Shown here piece by piece: positions 9,947 to 24,274 of a stretch of 64,000 nucleotides of DNA. Each line of letters begins with the position of its first letter. The first letter of the stretch is position 1. A program made the translations under genes and the position numbers. The notes under the pieces are model-generated. The model made no database searches. It saw only the letters and a program-made list of their open reading frames with translations, and had not been told where the DNA came from. Source of the stretch: Numida meleagris (lineage: Eukaryota > Chordata > Aves > Galliformes > Numididae); the NCBI RefSeq assembly GCF_002078875.1, contig NC_034421.1, forward strand, positions 1,960,917 to 2,024,916, given 5' to 3'.

Positions 9947-11600
9947 AGTTATTTATCCGTGGTAACAAAGTCCAGGCTGCAGTGCAGCCTGACATCACTG
10001 ACATCAGCCGCCCGCACCCTCCTCCTCCCGAGCAGCGCTCAGACAGGGCTGCCCCTTCCCCAGCTGCCCTCTGCCTGTACCCAGAGAGCTGTGCTGTGGC
10101 TGAAGTAGAGAGAACTGTCACCGATAGCGGTTTTCGCCACGCTGAAATTCATCATATCCTCGCTTTGTTTTCTGAACTATCCCGGCCACCATCTGCCATC
10201 ACAGAGTTTCCTTTCTCACGCAGAATCTGACAGAAGAGACTTGCTCCTCGCTCAGTGCTTTCTTAGAGACAAAGTGAATTTGATTCCACTTTCACTGGTG
10301 GAAATTAAGGTTAATTCCACTGAAAAGTATAGCTCAGCTCTCGAGCTGATCTGCAACAGCGTAATTCTGCCGATTCACGCTGGCTAAGAATGGGGAGGGG
10401 GGATTTGTTTCCTTACAACGAATCCCAGGAAATCACTCTGTCTTCTCTGAATTTTGATTTTAGCATCATGTCCCAAACTGTTGTGTACTATGCAGCTTTA
10501 ATCCATTGTTATTTAGTAAACATAGCTATTAATACATGTTTAAGGTATTTTTTGTTGCTATTCAGAGCAGAATTGTTCAAACTGTAGAAGCTGTGTTCAG
10601 ACTAACCCCACGAACACTGGTTGCAAGGCTGTTCCATTCCGGTGGACACCCATGGATGATGTGACAGAGACATAGGGTCTCCTCATGCCTTGATTTAAGA
10701 ACAGAAATACCCCTCTCCCTTTGTACCACCAGAAATTGTCTCCAGATGCTGCAGGAAAGCCCTTGGCCACATTTTGTTCAGCAAGTACAAAGCGAGACCT
10801 GGGTTTGCAAGAAGCTGTATTCTGTGTCAGCCGAAGTCAGAATCCCACCTACCTGCTCTGAGACAAGCTGTATATTCCTACTAAAAAGGTTTTTATTGAT
10901 TCTTCTTGCTAGCAATTGACAAAGTGGTGGTACCTGATGGGATTTCAGGAAAGCTGGTGAGATGAATCATGAACATGGAGCCACGTTAGCTCCTGGTCTC
11001 CGTTCCTAACGAAAGCCGTTCCAGCACCATTTACACACTGCGGGATGTTTTGGAACAGAACCTGAAGGACAATGCTGAACTCCGTGGAGCATTTAAGAAC
11101 CTGTTTTTATGTAACTTGTTCATGAGAAATCGCTTCCCAGTACCTAACGGCAGCGTCAGCAGAGATGCTGCAAAGCCTTGGTTTTGGCTTGGCAACTAGA
11201 AACATGGCCTAAGGAAGGCAAAAAAATACAGACCAGGACTCTGGTGGTTTTAAGCAGCTATGCAGAGATAAAGTTATCTCTGCAACATGAGCTAAATGAA
11301 AGTATACGAGATAAGATTAAGCAAATTGTTCTAGAGGTATGCTCAGGCATGACTTGAATTTTTATGCAGAAGCTTTGACATTTCACTAAGTTATTTTACA
11401 TTGTGTCTAATATATATTGTACATTTATACTATAAATTCTTATATATTGTTATTGAGAAAGGGAGCGCTATTACTGCACTTATATGTTGTAAAAATGCAT
11501 GATGTATGTTGCCGTGATGCTGAAAGTCCTGCCGCGTGCTTACAATTCACCATCAGCAGTATTTCACACTGATCGGTAATAAATGCTTGTTTTTTTTGGG
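9947..11600 (+). other. Probable FOXL3 3' untranslated region
   Basis: Downstream of the TAA there is no competing gene, and the first canonical AATAAA in this strand lies at 11578-11583, giving an untranslated region of about 1.6 kb. The stretch has A/U-rich parts (10480-10560, 11380-11460) and three TTTTTAT elements (10890-10896, 11104-11110, 11359-11365) of the cytoplasmic polyadenylation type. A forkhead-type GTAAACA lies at 10516-10522. The extent is inferred from the poly(A) signal only. Confidence 0.5.
11578..11583 (+). terminator. Poly(A) signal AATAAA, probable FOXL3 transcript end
   Basis: This is a canonical hexamer about 1.6 kb after the stop codon, followed within ten bases by a GT-rich stretch (TGCTTGTTTTTTTTGGG), the usual downstream element. 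No AATAAA was seen between the FOXL3 stop and this point. Confidence 0.55.
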
Positions 11601-12399
11601 AAAACTAGACAACTTGCTGTCTTCAGGCATTTCCGTGGCACGCCAAAGTCTTTGCTTCTTCAAAAAAGGCGAAATGGAAAATCATGTCAAAGTCCCATCG
11701 CTGTGGGTCTTCTGAATTTCCAAGGGGTGAATTCTCGTGACCAAACTGTGCCTTCAAAGGGAGAGCTCAGTTCCTTGTGAATCCACGCTTATTCTGGCTG
11801 CTATCTGAGCACACAATGGGATGGGTTAGATCAGGTCCATGCACTGATTACATCGATGTTAGGAAATCTCTAGGGTAGGGTCACAGGTAGAGGGATTCTC
11901 ATCTGAAGAGAGGTGAGACGTTGCTCCCTTGGTATGTACACGTGGCAGTACGTAGGTGTGGGAAGCATGTCCTCGGTGGGTACTGCATGCACTCACATGC
12001 GTGGTGGTACGTGTGCACCTCTTTCTTCCTCCCTACAGTGGTGTATTCAGGCTTTAAATGAGTCTCCTTTTCTTGATTGTTTTAAACGTGGCAATGCTGC
12101 TGTTCAGCTGATAGTTACAGTACACATCGACACTATATTTGAAATATATATATATTTTTTGTAGTGAAATGGGCAGGTGTTTTTTACTATTTGTTCTTTG
12201 TCCCTGCTTTTAGCAAAAGGTAACTAAATGACAGCAAAAGTTCCTACCAAACATACGTCTCACCCGGAGGAACACAGAGGGCCGCTGAGACCAATGGAGG
12301 AACCGTTATGGCTGCTAAGCAATGCAGCATAAATGCATTAGGAAAGGCAGAAATAGACCCATGGAGATCCAAAACCATTTACAATAAGATGAATTAATA
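11601..12399. other. Intergenic DNA just downstream of FOXL3
   Basis: No exon, transposon or RNA gene was recognised. There is a CATGC/GTGTG-rich part at about 11930-12010 and a TA-rich stretch near 12140-12160. Confidence 0.5.
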
Positions 12400-12930
12400 T
12401 TCACAAATAGCCATTTCCTTTGCTCACGGTAAAGTACCTGCTAGGAGAAACTGTCTTACCTGAATTTCTCTAACATATAATCAAAGAAATTTGTGTACAA
12501 ATAGGTGTTAACATTTGTTTTGCAAAGGATATCAATCATATTTCAAAAAATGAAGGGACATATTTCAATTTACCCAGTATATTATATTCTGACGACTCCA
12601 GAAAGGTTTCCAGCACTTAAAGTGAATGGCATTTAATATAGAACAACATAACAGGGGTGAGGGCTAGACGTGACCTTATTCAAATGTCGTAGCCATTACA
12701 AAGCCATTCCCGGTGTAATTATAATTAAATACTTTATGCCTTTCTTGCAAATCCTCTGATCGATCATTGATATTAACATTAATATTGTATTACCCCCGAG
12801 CAAATGTCTCCCACACAAGTGTTATGGATCACCAGGTTTCCATTAACAAAGTTGTGAGCTATTGCCATATGCTGGCCGTGGATAAATTTACGTAAATTAC
12901 CTTTTCTTGAGGAAGAGGGGAAAAAGTCTA
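12400..12930. promoter_or_regulatory. Candidate conserved non-coding element downstream of FOXL3
   Basis: The stretch is AT-rich, free of repeats and dense in transcription-factor-like cores: GTAATTATAATTAAAT near 12714-12730, ATCGATCATTGATATTAACATTAATATT near 12759-12786, and CCATTAACAAAG (SOX/TCF-like) near 12839. It keeps CpGs in AT-rich context (12589, 12687, 12798, 12892). Composition resembles deeply conserved vertebrate enhancers. Conservation itself was not measured. Confidence 0.35.
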
Positions 12931-15900
12931 GGTTTTTTTCTTTTTATCCCTGCACTGTGAGCCTGATGCTATTTCTTCAGCTCCATCTACAGCCTGTCAG
13001 CAATTTCTATACAGCTATCAGCAGAGAAAAATCCGATTCCTATTCCCTTTGCTGGGTGAGGGCAGGAGTCTGCGCCCCACTGATGCCATCACTGGGATGG
13101 CTGTGCACAGCAGACAACGTGAGCGATGGTATTGGTGTTTGGCCAAACTCCTCATTTTCAGGGGTCTTCCTAGCTGCAAATGGAAACTCAGGAGCCTTGG
13201 ATTCCCTGACCCTAAAAGATGTGCTTCCCCTGGGGGCTGATGCTGGCTGTCCCAAGGCTGGTGCTGCCTGGCAGGGGAGAGCAAGCCTTTTGTCCTGTGC
13301 TTGTAGGGTCATAAATACCTTTGCAAAGGGAAAGGTAAGAGGTTTCTGTCTGGGGAGAAGCTAGGTTCTGCCTCGCTGAGGGACCCCGGGTATTTATTTA
13401 TCCTCTTAAAGAAAGGCTTCCCGTGGTAAATGAAAGATTTCCATGGAGTTACAGCAGGTTACTCTGCAGCAATTTGACTTCCGAACACTCAGTTTCTTGG
13501 GTTTTAGTCTATTGTCACAGAAGCATTTTTTGCACAGCAAGTTGATCCTCTTGCTTCAGATTGAAATCCAAAGTACTTGGGCAAAGATTTAAGCACTTTT
13601 TTTCTCAACATCAACACAGAGAGGCCAGATAGCGCCCAACAGGGGCCAGCAGCTGACCTCTCCTGCAGGAACCTTCCCCTCATTGTGAGAGTACTAACAC
13701 AAATCAGGACAGCTAAAACCAAACCTTTCATCTGTCAGTAAAGCCAAGTTACCTCATATCTCTGACAATCAGATAGACCTAAGGATTTGAATCCCATTAG
13801 CTTGCTATATAAACAGAAGCTGTGTTCAAGGAGTATTTGGAGGTCAAACCTCGCTGGAGAGCCAATGCTCCCCATGCCTTTGTTGCAAGGGCCCTTGTAT
13901 TTCAGGTCTGTATTAACCCCATCCTGCAAATGAGCAAGAGGGCCCTAGTGTTACATCATGCACGTTCTCAAGAGGGAACCTAATCCATGTGTTTGCATCA
14001 AACCTATGCAAACAAGGCCTTAATCTTCACCTCTGGCAGTGTAACAGACCCCTACCTGTTATCACCCCTTCAGATGCCAAACCCAAAACATGGAAATCCT
14101 ACGGTGTTCTTTCCAGTTGGATTCTTCTCTCTGGATCTTCCGGGCTGCATTGTCCTCCCAGCTGTGTGCAAATCTTTGCAAATCCATTAACTTTGGTCTG
14201 GTTACTTTTGGAATTGAAACAGCACGTGTGAAAATGAACATTGCATTTTGTACCCAATATCTCTACACACACAGTCTGCCAAAATGTGCCAGCAACTCAT
14301 CTCTGAGACAGCATCCTTCGAGCAGCAAATGGTCCTTCCTCCTTATTCTGCCTCAGCATCCAGCTTCTTTCTCCAGAACATGGCTACCATTTGCACTGCA
14401 AGGCACAAAGAACCTACTGCATACTCTCCGTCTCTTTTTCACTGGGAATGTCCTTCACATTGCATGCCAGGTCATTAAATTAAAGATCTGGGTAGGTCCA
14501 AGCCCTACAGAACTCACACTGGAATTTTTTTACCCAGAGAGCTAACAAAATAACAAAGTAAGCTGTGCTCCCTCCCACCCTACTACAATGGTTGGAGGCA
14601 GATCCAACTGTGAGAATTTTGCCTGAGAAAGAACTCCAGGATTTCTCCCACTGTGAAATCCAGCTGTTAATTCAAACAGAAGGGATGGACCTGACCAGAT
14701 AGGCCAGCTGGCTTGTTTCCATCCCAAAGTCCATTCTGTTCCACAAGTTCCTAAATTTATGGTTATAAAGGTCTTCCAAGCCCTTGTAACAGAGTATGGC
14801 ATGCAATGTTTTTGTTATGGAATGCACGCTGCAAAGGAAAAACAAGGTTTGAATTTATCTTTCAAATGAAGATCCTGGAATCTCTCAGGATAAACAGTCT
14901 AAATTAGGAATCAAAACACCCCATGTTTCTCACCATAACTATGAAACTGAAAATAATCTTTTGCAGAGGACTGTCAGAGAAGAAAACTAGAAGTTGCAAT
15001 AACCCAACCAAGTCTCTTTTTGAGATGAGTAATTCTGTGCTGCTCATTGTCAGTCCATTGTAGGGGACGGCAGCGTGTGGCCATGGGAACAACTTTTCAT
15101 AGTGGGGGTACTTGCTAGTACTAGCACTTGGCCTTACAGATCCATGTATGTGGATTTAACTGCCCCCCTGAAGCTGCAGTTCCCATAACTGCTAATGGTG
15201 AAACACTGTCATGTTTTCCTTTGCCCAGGAAAAGAAATTAGGATGGAATCAACTTTCCTCTTGAGCCCAAAGGCTCTGCTGACCATTAGCCATCTGTCCC
15301 AAGCACATCTGCTCCAGTTGAAAATCCTTTCTGAGGTTTTCATGCCACAGATATTTATTACTACATCAAAATTACTTCCCATTTTCCCCTCTTCAGCTCG
15401 AGGCATGACACTGTGCTAGTATTGACTGCCACCATTATCCTCTGCTGCCACTTTCTCCTTCCAGCATGGACTCCATAGGAATGGGAAAAAGAAGCAGAAA
15501 TGAATGTGGAAAATAGCAGGTGCAATGAGCTGTGTTTTGTGATTAATCTGTCTCAATCTTCATCAAGGCTGAGGGCTATGTGAGCAGTTAGCAAGCCCTG
15601 GGAGGCATTTTAGAACTAATCAGCCCATAACATTGTTCTGTGCTGGAACATCTGGGACTGGCTTCGTAGGTTGAATCCTGACTCTCCTGAAATGAATGGG
15701 AGTTTGCCATTGGGTTCAAGCGATCAAAACCTCATCTGCTGTGGCCAGGACCAGAGATTATTCAGATTAAACACCGTGTTGACTGCAGAGAAAATTAAAT
15801 ACCTTCTTTAAGATATTTGGTGTTTTCTCAAGACAAAGTAGCCGCTTGTTTCCACAGGTTTCTTCAGCTCTGTCTTTCAGCCAGACAAAATACTCCTTGA

Positions 15901-18900
15901 ATTCAGTGGAAGATGTGTACAAACAGGGAAGAAGTTCCACAAAGCCCAAGGGCTGAACATAGCAAAACCAGATGTTGGCAGCTGGGGAGAGATTCCTGGT
16001 GCAAAGATGCCTGTGTGTTCTTTGAGAGTTTTGGGGCTGGTGTACACATCCAAATAAACAAGTTACACTAAGCTAATACCCAGACTTGGGATCTCAAATT
16101 TTCTTTCAACGGGAAACTGTCCCAAATCTGCTACAGTTTGGCAAAGGAGCGACACTGTATTACTTTCTATTTTGTTTTGCTGTTGATGAAATTACAGGAA
16201 AATAAATGTTTTCAAGATGATACATTGTGTATCCCTAATAAATACCAAGGGCATTTAATATAAACTATGGACACATGGTTTTCTTTGTTGTTCTAAGTAA
16301 CCATTTCCTTTTAACCAAATGAAAAGCAAGTTGTGCTGTGATGCTGCAGATTATAAATTAGCAGCTCTCATATGGTTTTGTGCAATTGTTTCTCAAAGAG
16401 CTTTAGGCTACTTCAGACAAAAATTTAAAATAAAATATGAATTCATTGAACTGTAACTTGTGGTATTAGATTTATAACAAACAAAGGTAGGTCACACAAT
16501 CACGTCACTGAAAGCAACATTTTAAAATTCAAGCAGCAACATTTTAATCGAGTTTTGGTTCTGGTTCTAAAGTCAAGAGGAAGCTTGGCTCTTCCTGCTT
16601 TCCTGCATGAAACCAAGGCAAGCCTAGACCAGGCGGAAAGCACATAGTGTGCACTTTGAGACAGGTGTGCTGTGGTGGCAGAAGAACTGGGGACAAGCTG
16701 AAATCAGGGCTGGCTCCAGCAGGGAGGCACCAGTCCAGAAGGGCACAGTGGGTTGCTGAGTGCCCCTGCTTGACTTCCTTCCTCAGCTACAGGAAGGAAT
16801 GTGCTGCAACAGATAAACACCTTCTTTACTCCTAACTCTGACTCTGCATCATGTATGTCATTTTGCTCTGGGAGAGCAAATACTGTTCATGAGATCTAAA
16901 CTCGACTACAATATCCTCTTGTAATGAATATTCCTATTAGCAAGTGAGTTTTCAGTATGCTGGGCTCTATGGGTACATGGACACGGCATGGCACACGTGA
17001 AATTGGTATCTCTGTCTTAATTCTGGGTTGCAATTACTTGGAGCTAAAGTTCAAAGTTTTTCCAACTGCCAGACTTGCGAGCTAAATTCTTGTACAGCTA
17101 CTGAAATTGATTATCAGGCTTCCTGTTTCCTCACTTGTGATCCAGTGATATTGACATACAGTACAAGGAAATTGCAATCTGAACTTGAGTAGCAATAGCT
17201 AGAGGCAATTACAGAAGGAGTATTGCTGGTGGTGGCACGTGGATTCCTTTATTAGATTTAACCATATTCTGATTATAACGCATTCATTTGAGATAGCAGG
17301 AAATTCTGCATTTTGCTGTTAAACTACAGCCAAGAAAACACTTCAGTTTGTTTCTGTATTTCAGGCTTTGCACTAGAACAGCACAAGAAGAAAACCTGGC
17401 TCCAGAAATTCTGATCCATTTTGATCCTAACAGGGGCATTGCCTCAGGGCAAGTCATGTTCTCCCTGCGCATTCACACCCCCATCAGCAAGGCAGTACTG
17501 AGAGTTCATCTCTGCAGAGCATTTGTTTTGAAATATGCTATCCATAGCAAGCTCATCTTATTAACCTTCTATATTCTCTTCACTTGCTTTCACCTTTTCT
17601 GCCTCTGCTTTAGAACCTGAACAATTCACCCCTGCTGTCAGTGACCAGCTGCCGCTGACCAGTTTGCACGTGTACAAGCCATCAGCTATCTTTCTTTCCT
17701 GAGACTTCAGGAATGAGAACTGTAACAAATGCAACAATAAAAACATTAAAAGAAAAAAAAAAAGAGAATGAGGATCAGAGCATAAGGCTCGGATTTGATT
17801 TTTTTAAAATAATCTTCTTCTTTCTCATTTCCAATATGACGTAAAGCACACCTATGTCTCCAGCTAAATGTAGGAAACTTTCCAACCTCTGTCACATATT
17901 AACTCCTACTACCACCCACATAAGCAAACTTTGTGTCATTAGAGCAAGTGGAAGAATTTTGCGCCTGGTTCATTTCATAAAGACCCACAAATACATTTTG
18001 CTGGCAGTAAAAAAAAAAAATGAGCAGAGGACTCCTGGAGTTTCAAGTGGAGTCCCTAGAACTGGGGACGATGGTACTGCAGTGGGTAATTAAATCAGCC
18101 TCTGCACAGGATTCCTATACTGCCAGGATTCTTGTTCGAATGCCAGAATTCTGTGCAGGAGCTGAAAATAGCTTTTGCCACAGCAAAAAGTTCCTGGATG
18201 CAAAACTGGATGCAGAATCCAAGCTAGATCTTCTTGAGACAATCCAGCCCTATTAGGAGAGAGGAGCATTCAATATCCCCGATTCCACAAACACAGAGCT
18301 TTGATTTCGCCTTTGGAGAACTTTCCCATGCCAAGCCCAGCTGGTTAGTTAGCATTTGCTACGCACCTAGCCACAGTGCCATCCTGAAGTAATGACCCAT
18401 GGCCGTCCGTTACACGGAGGCTGAGAACAAGTGGATTGTCATGGATCGTGGCTTCGTGACAGGCCAACCTTTACCAGAGAAAAGTTCAGCCCGAGTGGGA
18501 AAGTTGATGGGTTTTTCCCTTGCCTGTGTGATTTGTGAGAAAAGTGCTTCTGTTAATGAGCTCTCCTCGCCTCTCTCCTTCAGGAGTCCCCGGGGCTCTG
18601 CATGTCTGCCTGCCCACCTGCAGCAAAACGTAGGGGTGTGTGTGAACGAGGCAGATAGAACCACACGGTAATGACAGACATCCTTACCTGCAGCCACTGC
18701 CCAAGGGGTGAGGTAGCACATGTTGGGGCTGCTATGAACTGCAACAAGGACAAAGTATAGGACTTCCTATCTCTCTGCAATACCAGATGTTTGTAATTCA
18801 GACAAGAGTGCAGCTGTAATGAACCCAGACTTTTAAGGCTTGGAAGCCTTTGGTGATCCTTAAGAAAAATGAGTGCTTATGAGAGTAAGGAAGCTGATCT

Positions 18901-21900
18901 GCCAAAGCATGATAAGAATGATGCTTCTTAGTGAGGTTTTCCTTCCTCCAAATGGAATAGAGTGGAAATTTCACCACTACCATAAGGTGTCTGGGACAAA
19001 ATAAGAGAAATTCAGAACAGCTGTATAGATGCAACAAAGCCCATCCATGTTCTCAAAGCTCTTAGGCTCAGCCTATCTCTGGCCCCGACCAAGTGGAAGA
19101 GGAACACATCTGGGAATTGGACAAACCTGCCCTACCTTCCTCAGCAGCCCTGTGGAGCCAGGCTGTGCAATGCTCAACCAGCTTCTAATCCCTTTGTGCT
19201 TGCAATACAAAAGTTAATGGGAATTTCATGTTGATTAAATGTGTGTAAAATGCTGCTTGAAATAAAAAGTTCCCAGTTAAATGACTTTTCATCACTAAAA
19301 TTAGTTTAAGTCGCATAATGTTTTTCTTGTTAAAATAATTAGTCCTCAGTTAGGGTCATTTGGAAGACTAGCTTGGTTACTTAAAGGCAGTGTTGTGTTT
19401 TATTCAAGAAAGCTTTGTATTTGAATTATTTCCACAAAGTGATGCAGATAATTGCTTAATGCTTAGTCATTCCAATACATAGTCTCTCAGCATCTGAACA
19501 CCATTAATGCAAAGCAGAACTTGGCAAAACTACCCATCATTATTATTCCCCCAATCTTTTTAGAGACAAAGAAGGAGCATTACAGACAATGAGGTAGACA
19601 AACTTTCTAATTTTCACCTGCAGATTGATCCAGAAACAAAATGTATTCCTCCAGCTGCCACTTTGGGACTGCTTTCACCTCACCTGGGTTTAATGCATTG
19701 CCTTTTAGCCAACTTCAAACCCAGTCAATAGGTGTACCTTGGTTTTGGCACCTCTCATATTTCCCCAGATAAATAACTACACTGAACAGAATTAGGACCT
19801 AAGATTCCTTTGTTTTTTTCATGAAGGTTTCTTGGTTTGTTTAAGTATTAGAGTGCAAAATAGGCCTTTTTCATTAGCTGTTTGATCATGGTGGGAAAAG
19901 CTATTAATTTAGTTGGTTCCCTGCAATGAGCTCTGGGGTTGCTACCAAACCACAAACTGATGAAAACAATAAATGCTAGACTGTATTAACTGTAAAGGTT
20001 AATCCATAAATCAAAGGGAAATGTCAGATGCCTTTTAACATTGATTGAGATGTAATTTGGTGTTGGTAGTGATACGTTTGTTTCATAAATTCACAAATGC
20101 ACGTGATTCCAGGTACGAGTCCAGGTCTTTGTAACTTAAAAGAAATTAAGTAATCTGTTTTATTTATATGGCCATATAAAGATTGAATATCTCATCCTGT
20201 TTCCATTACGATATACCACTGACTCTAAAACAAGTGAATAGTACCATCCAAGTCTTCTTCCAGGGCTCTGTGTTGGGCTCAGTATGAAAATGAATGCGCT
20301 CTTGTTTTTCCTGAAAGTATGCCATTACCTTAAGTATGTTTGAGGCAGTTGTTCTTTTTAATTCTTGCTTTTGATCCATGTTTTTTGAATTACAGCATAA
20401 GAATCAGCCTTTGTAGACGTGTACTCAGAAGTACAGAACATATTTTCTGTATTATGGATACATCATATTTAAATCCATAATATAAAACAACAAATATGAG
20501 GAGGAAATACCACAAATTAGATCAGAATGGAACGCAGCCGCCGATGCCAAAACAGCAAGGAAAAGATCATTATGGTCACTCACAGAAATGTTTCTTTCCA
20601 CCACTCTTCATGAAAGAAATGTGAGGCCACGCAGTTCTTCACTCAGCACAAATGAGAACAGGCCAATAGACCTCAAAATACAAACAGATAAGAACAACCC
20701 TTCACGCTATATATGTCCAAGGAAGTTGCAGAAGAAGGACCTCAAGGAGAGGAGTATCACTCCCAGGTCACTCTTAGCCCCAAACTGAAGGCCCCGAGCT
20801 CTTACTAACTGGTGCTTTGGTGGGCAAACCACTGGAGACTGCCAAAGATGGGAGTATTCTGCACTTCCAAAAACTGCACGGTCCTTGGATCAGTCCTTAC
20901 GCCTTGTTTCTTTCTCAAGAATCACAAGTGATATAGATGAACACAGTAATCACTGAGAGAAGTCCGTGGGAGCAGTGCTTTAAAGGCAGTCAGGTAGAAG
21001 ATCACAATCATTTGCTTCTGCTTCATTTAGCGGAGCCATGAGTGGGAATGCTTTCCCCCGGATTCCTGAAGGGCATCGACCCAAACAGGCATCCAGAACG
21101 CCTTAGTGAGATTAAGGCACAGGATGATGTGAGATTTGGTCAGTTAAATAGTGCCCTAACTTGTCTTCCTGCTGCAGTAACTGCAATTTCAGCAATGGAG
21201 AACGGCCATGCATCTTGCATGTCCCGTGCGGACGTGCCATTTAACCCCTGATGGCTCCGAGCCATCCAAAATTTAAAGGGTGATTTTATTGCCACTTTTC
21301 CGCTGACCGCGCATGCATACAAAGACGAGAGAAAGCACATCCTCATTGTACCTATTTTTCATCTTTGCATACAAATGCCTGCAGGAGATGAACCACATCC
21401 TCAGCTCATGAGTATTTTTCCAGTCGTATTTCATACGCTACCAGCAGATTTTGGCCTATATATAAAATGGGGGGAGCACAGAGTAGACCCCTGCATTGAG
21501 AGGGCACCAAATAAAGGAAAATATCATGGAGCTTAGTCGGCTTCATCTCCTGTTGCCCCATGGCAGCTCCAAGGCACGCAGGGAGGCTGAAAGGGCTGCA
21601 GGAAGGCAAAGAGCATGGGGATGGAGAGGCAATGCGATCAAACATGCAGGGGCTCTGCAAGCAGGGTGGGAGATCCGCAGGGTGCTGGTACTCGCTAAGC
21701 CCTGGGGGCAGGCTGCTGTGGCTATCTAAATTAGGTCCTCGGAAGAGGGCAGGGAAGGAAAGATGCAGCAGGAGATTAAGACCACCCTGACCTCCAGCCA
21801 GCTCCCACGGTTCTGCATTCTGTCCTGAGAAGGAAGCAGAAAAATGTCTTTGTAATCTGAAGCGCTGCAGTCAAACATGAATCACAGTGCCACATGCAGG

Positions 21901-24274
21901 AAAAGCTTTCTGATAAACATTACAACTTCTTTTGCAAATCTTCAGACTAAAATAAGTCCAGCATGCTGTCAAAGCCCTGTCTGTAGGTTTCTTTAGGTTT
22001 TGGCTTTTTCTCCCAAAGTAATATCATACTTCACAGATTTTTCAGCTACATTTACCCTATTAATATACAGTACTATAATCAGAGGTTCAGCACTCCTCAC
22101 CTGCAAGGATGGAATTATAATGAGCGTATAATGAGCTGCTCCACATCCACTGGTTCCTGTGCTTCAACAGCTCCAAACTCTTCAGTATAGATGGTGGAAT
22201 CCTGCTGATTCACACGGCTATTGTCTCTGGGAATAAACAAAAGTCACATTAATATTCAGTGTCATTTACTCATATCCTAATTGGAAGGATTGCAAAATAA
22301 ACTACAAAGGCAAACACAAAAAGGCACATGACTAGAGTAAACCTCAAGGACATGAATAATGGAGCATTGGATGGAGAGGAACCTCTGAAACCACCAGCTT
22401 TTGGAAACTCCTACACTCCAACTGTCACACAGACAAAATACTGAGGCCTGCTCTCCTACCAGTTGTCACGGACACATTCTTGTCATACTAGCTTGTATGA
22501 ATGGTGAGGATAACATTAACAGGGCAAGAAAGTTGGCAGAGGCTTGTCTTGTTTTGGCTTGTCTTGGCTTAGCATGGCTTGGCTTGGCTTCTCTTCTCAA
22601 TGAGAGGAGAGCTGCCCTATTGGGCCTAGAGCTTCAGATTTATCCCATGATGATGGGTTTGACTGGACAAAGGTGAGTGTTACCAGACTTTCATAGCAGT
22701 CAGCTGAGGATAATGAAAAATTCCCTCCTGCTCCATCTTCAGCCCCTGGATGATCTCAGCTGAAATCTTCAATCACTGAAGTGCACAAGTGAGCTTTTCC
22801 AAATTAAGGGCACCACTCTGCTGAGTTCCGTTCTCTCTCTCCTTGAATTTTGTGCAGGGAGCAGAATCCCTTGCCCAGTTTTAAATGTCTGAAATCTTGC
22901 ATGAAAAACAAGAAGTATACTTTAAACATGTGAACGAATTAAAGGGAGAGGGCAAGGCAAGTGTGCAGTTCCTCAGCCTTACAGAAGTTGTAGTCTTCAT
23001 TCTAAGCTACTTCCCACACACTAATAGGGACACATGCTGGCAGGGGATCGTCTTCACAGCGGGCACAGCTTGCTGGATCTCTCCCACACCTCAGGCTCTT
23101 CTTTTCCTAGGCACCAGACAGAAGCACTGAAGACATTTTTGTCCTTACCAGCCAAGAAATCCTCATAGAAACCTCTCAACAACTTGGGTGAACCACATTT
23201 TCTGCTAGAGGAACCTACCCAAACTGAGATACTGAAGATTCCTTAAGATAGGTTTTAAAAACTCTTGAGTTCATCTGTATCTTAGCAACAGCTCCGAGGT
23301 CATGTCCCTTGTCCCTTGGCTAGACTAACAGAATTTCTAAAATCTGGTATTTAGCAGGGAAAAATTTCCAGCTCACACAAGTTTGAGTCCTTTTTTTGGC
23401 ACGAGACACATCCAGTACCATCATCTGTGATGTGCTCTTCGCTTGCCAGCACTGCAACCTGGTGAGGGCAACAGCACTGAAGTCCCCGGCCAGAGCTGAC
23501 AAGTCTAAGGAAGGGACCGATGTCATCGCACTTGGTTACAGAAAAGCAGCTGAGAGGAAGGTTGCCTGCAGCAAGAACAGCCAGGCTGAGACAAACTCTC
23601 CCATTGTTTGGGGTCATCTGGTCTGCAAATTGTTTCACATGAGAAAATTAGGTTATGGCAAACCAGCTTCTTTGGAGTAATTTTTTTAATCCAGCATTAA
23701 AAGGATGGAAGTAAATCGTAAATCTGGAAGCAATCACACACACATCACTAAGAAATGCTCTGCCTCAGTGCAAGAGAAACAGAATACATCAGTGCTGATT
23801 GGCCTGAGGTATCTCCCCCTCAAAACCCATGTCCCAGACAAGCTAAATGTTTCATTAATTAGGCGCTAACTATGGTTAAAATTAGGAGGGCTGCAAGGAT
23901 CTCTCCTCTTCCTTCAGACTAATCCTCTGATTAAAAACAGGGCCCCTAGTATGGGCTCGCAGGGTCACTTCGCATTGCTGGTTTGCATTTGCTGAGGTTG
24001 GGTTTTGAATCAGCATGGTGGAGTGTGTGTGGCAGAGCGGGATGTGATTTTGGTGCCAGAACAGGGGCCAAGCAGCGGGAGTAGCCGGGAGGAAGGGGAC
24101 ACTGCTGCTAGCACGGTGTATGATGGATGTGCATATACCCAACTGCTCTCATGGGTCCTCATAAATCCCAACTGTGTGTGAACAAAAATCGGGCAGAGCT
24201 CACCACGGTCCTTGAAGGGAACTATCTCCAGAGAGGGCAACTTAGGAGATCTACCACATCCTTTATGCCCCTTC
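12931..24274. other. Gene-free downstream flank, proximal part
   Basis: About 11 kb without a recognisable gene. A good-looking splice acceptor (pyrimidine-rich stretch ending TTTCAG at 17364) is followed by an open frame to 17620, but its product matches nothing known and lacks a donor or partner exon. AT-rich, possibly conserved stretches occur at about 19240-19560 and 19800-20150. A TGGCTT-type simple repeat lies at 22541-22598. No CR1 tail was found in this part. Confidence 0.5.
22541..22598. repeat. Degenerate TTGGC/CTTGT simple repeat
   Basis: Five-base units of the GGCTT/TGTCT type recur irregularly for about 58 bases. It is a low-complexity expansion with no gene attached. Confidence 0.75.

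Noticed and set aside
17348..17620. Splice-acceptor-like TTTCAG followed by an 85-codon open frame
   Set aside because: A single acceptor and a short frame occur often by chance. The translation is unrecognised and no matching donor or neighbouring exon was found.
18130..18145. GTTCGAATG resembling a tRNA T-loop (box B)
   Set aside because: The full box B pattern GGTTCGAANCC is not met and no box A or cloverleaf could be found at suitable distance. The same holds for GTTCGAATG near 31846.
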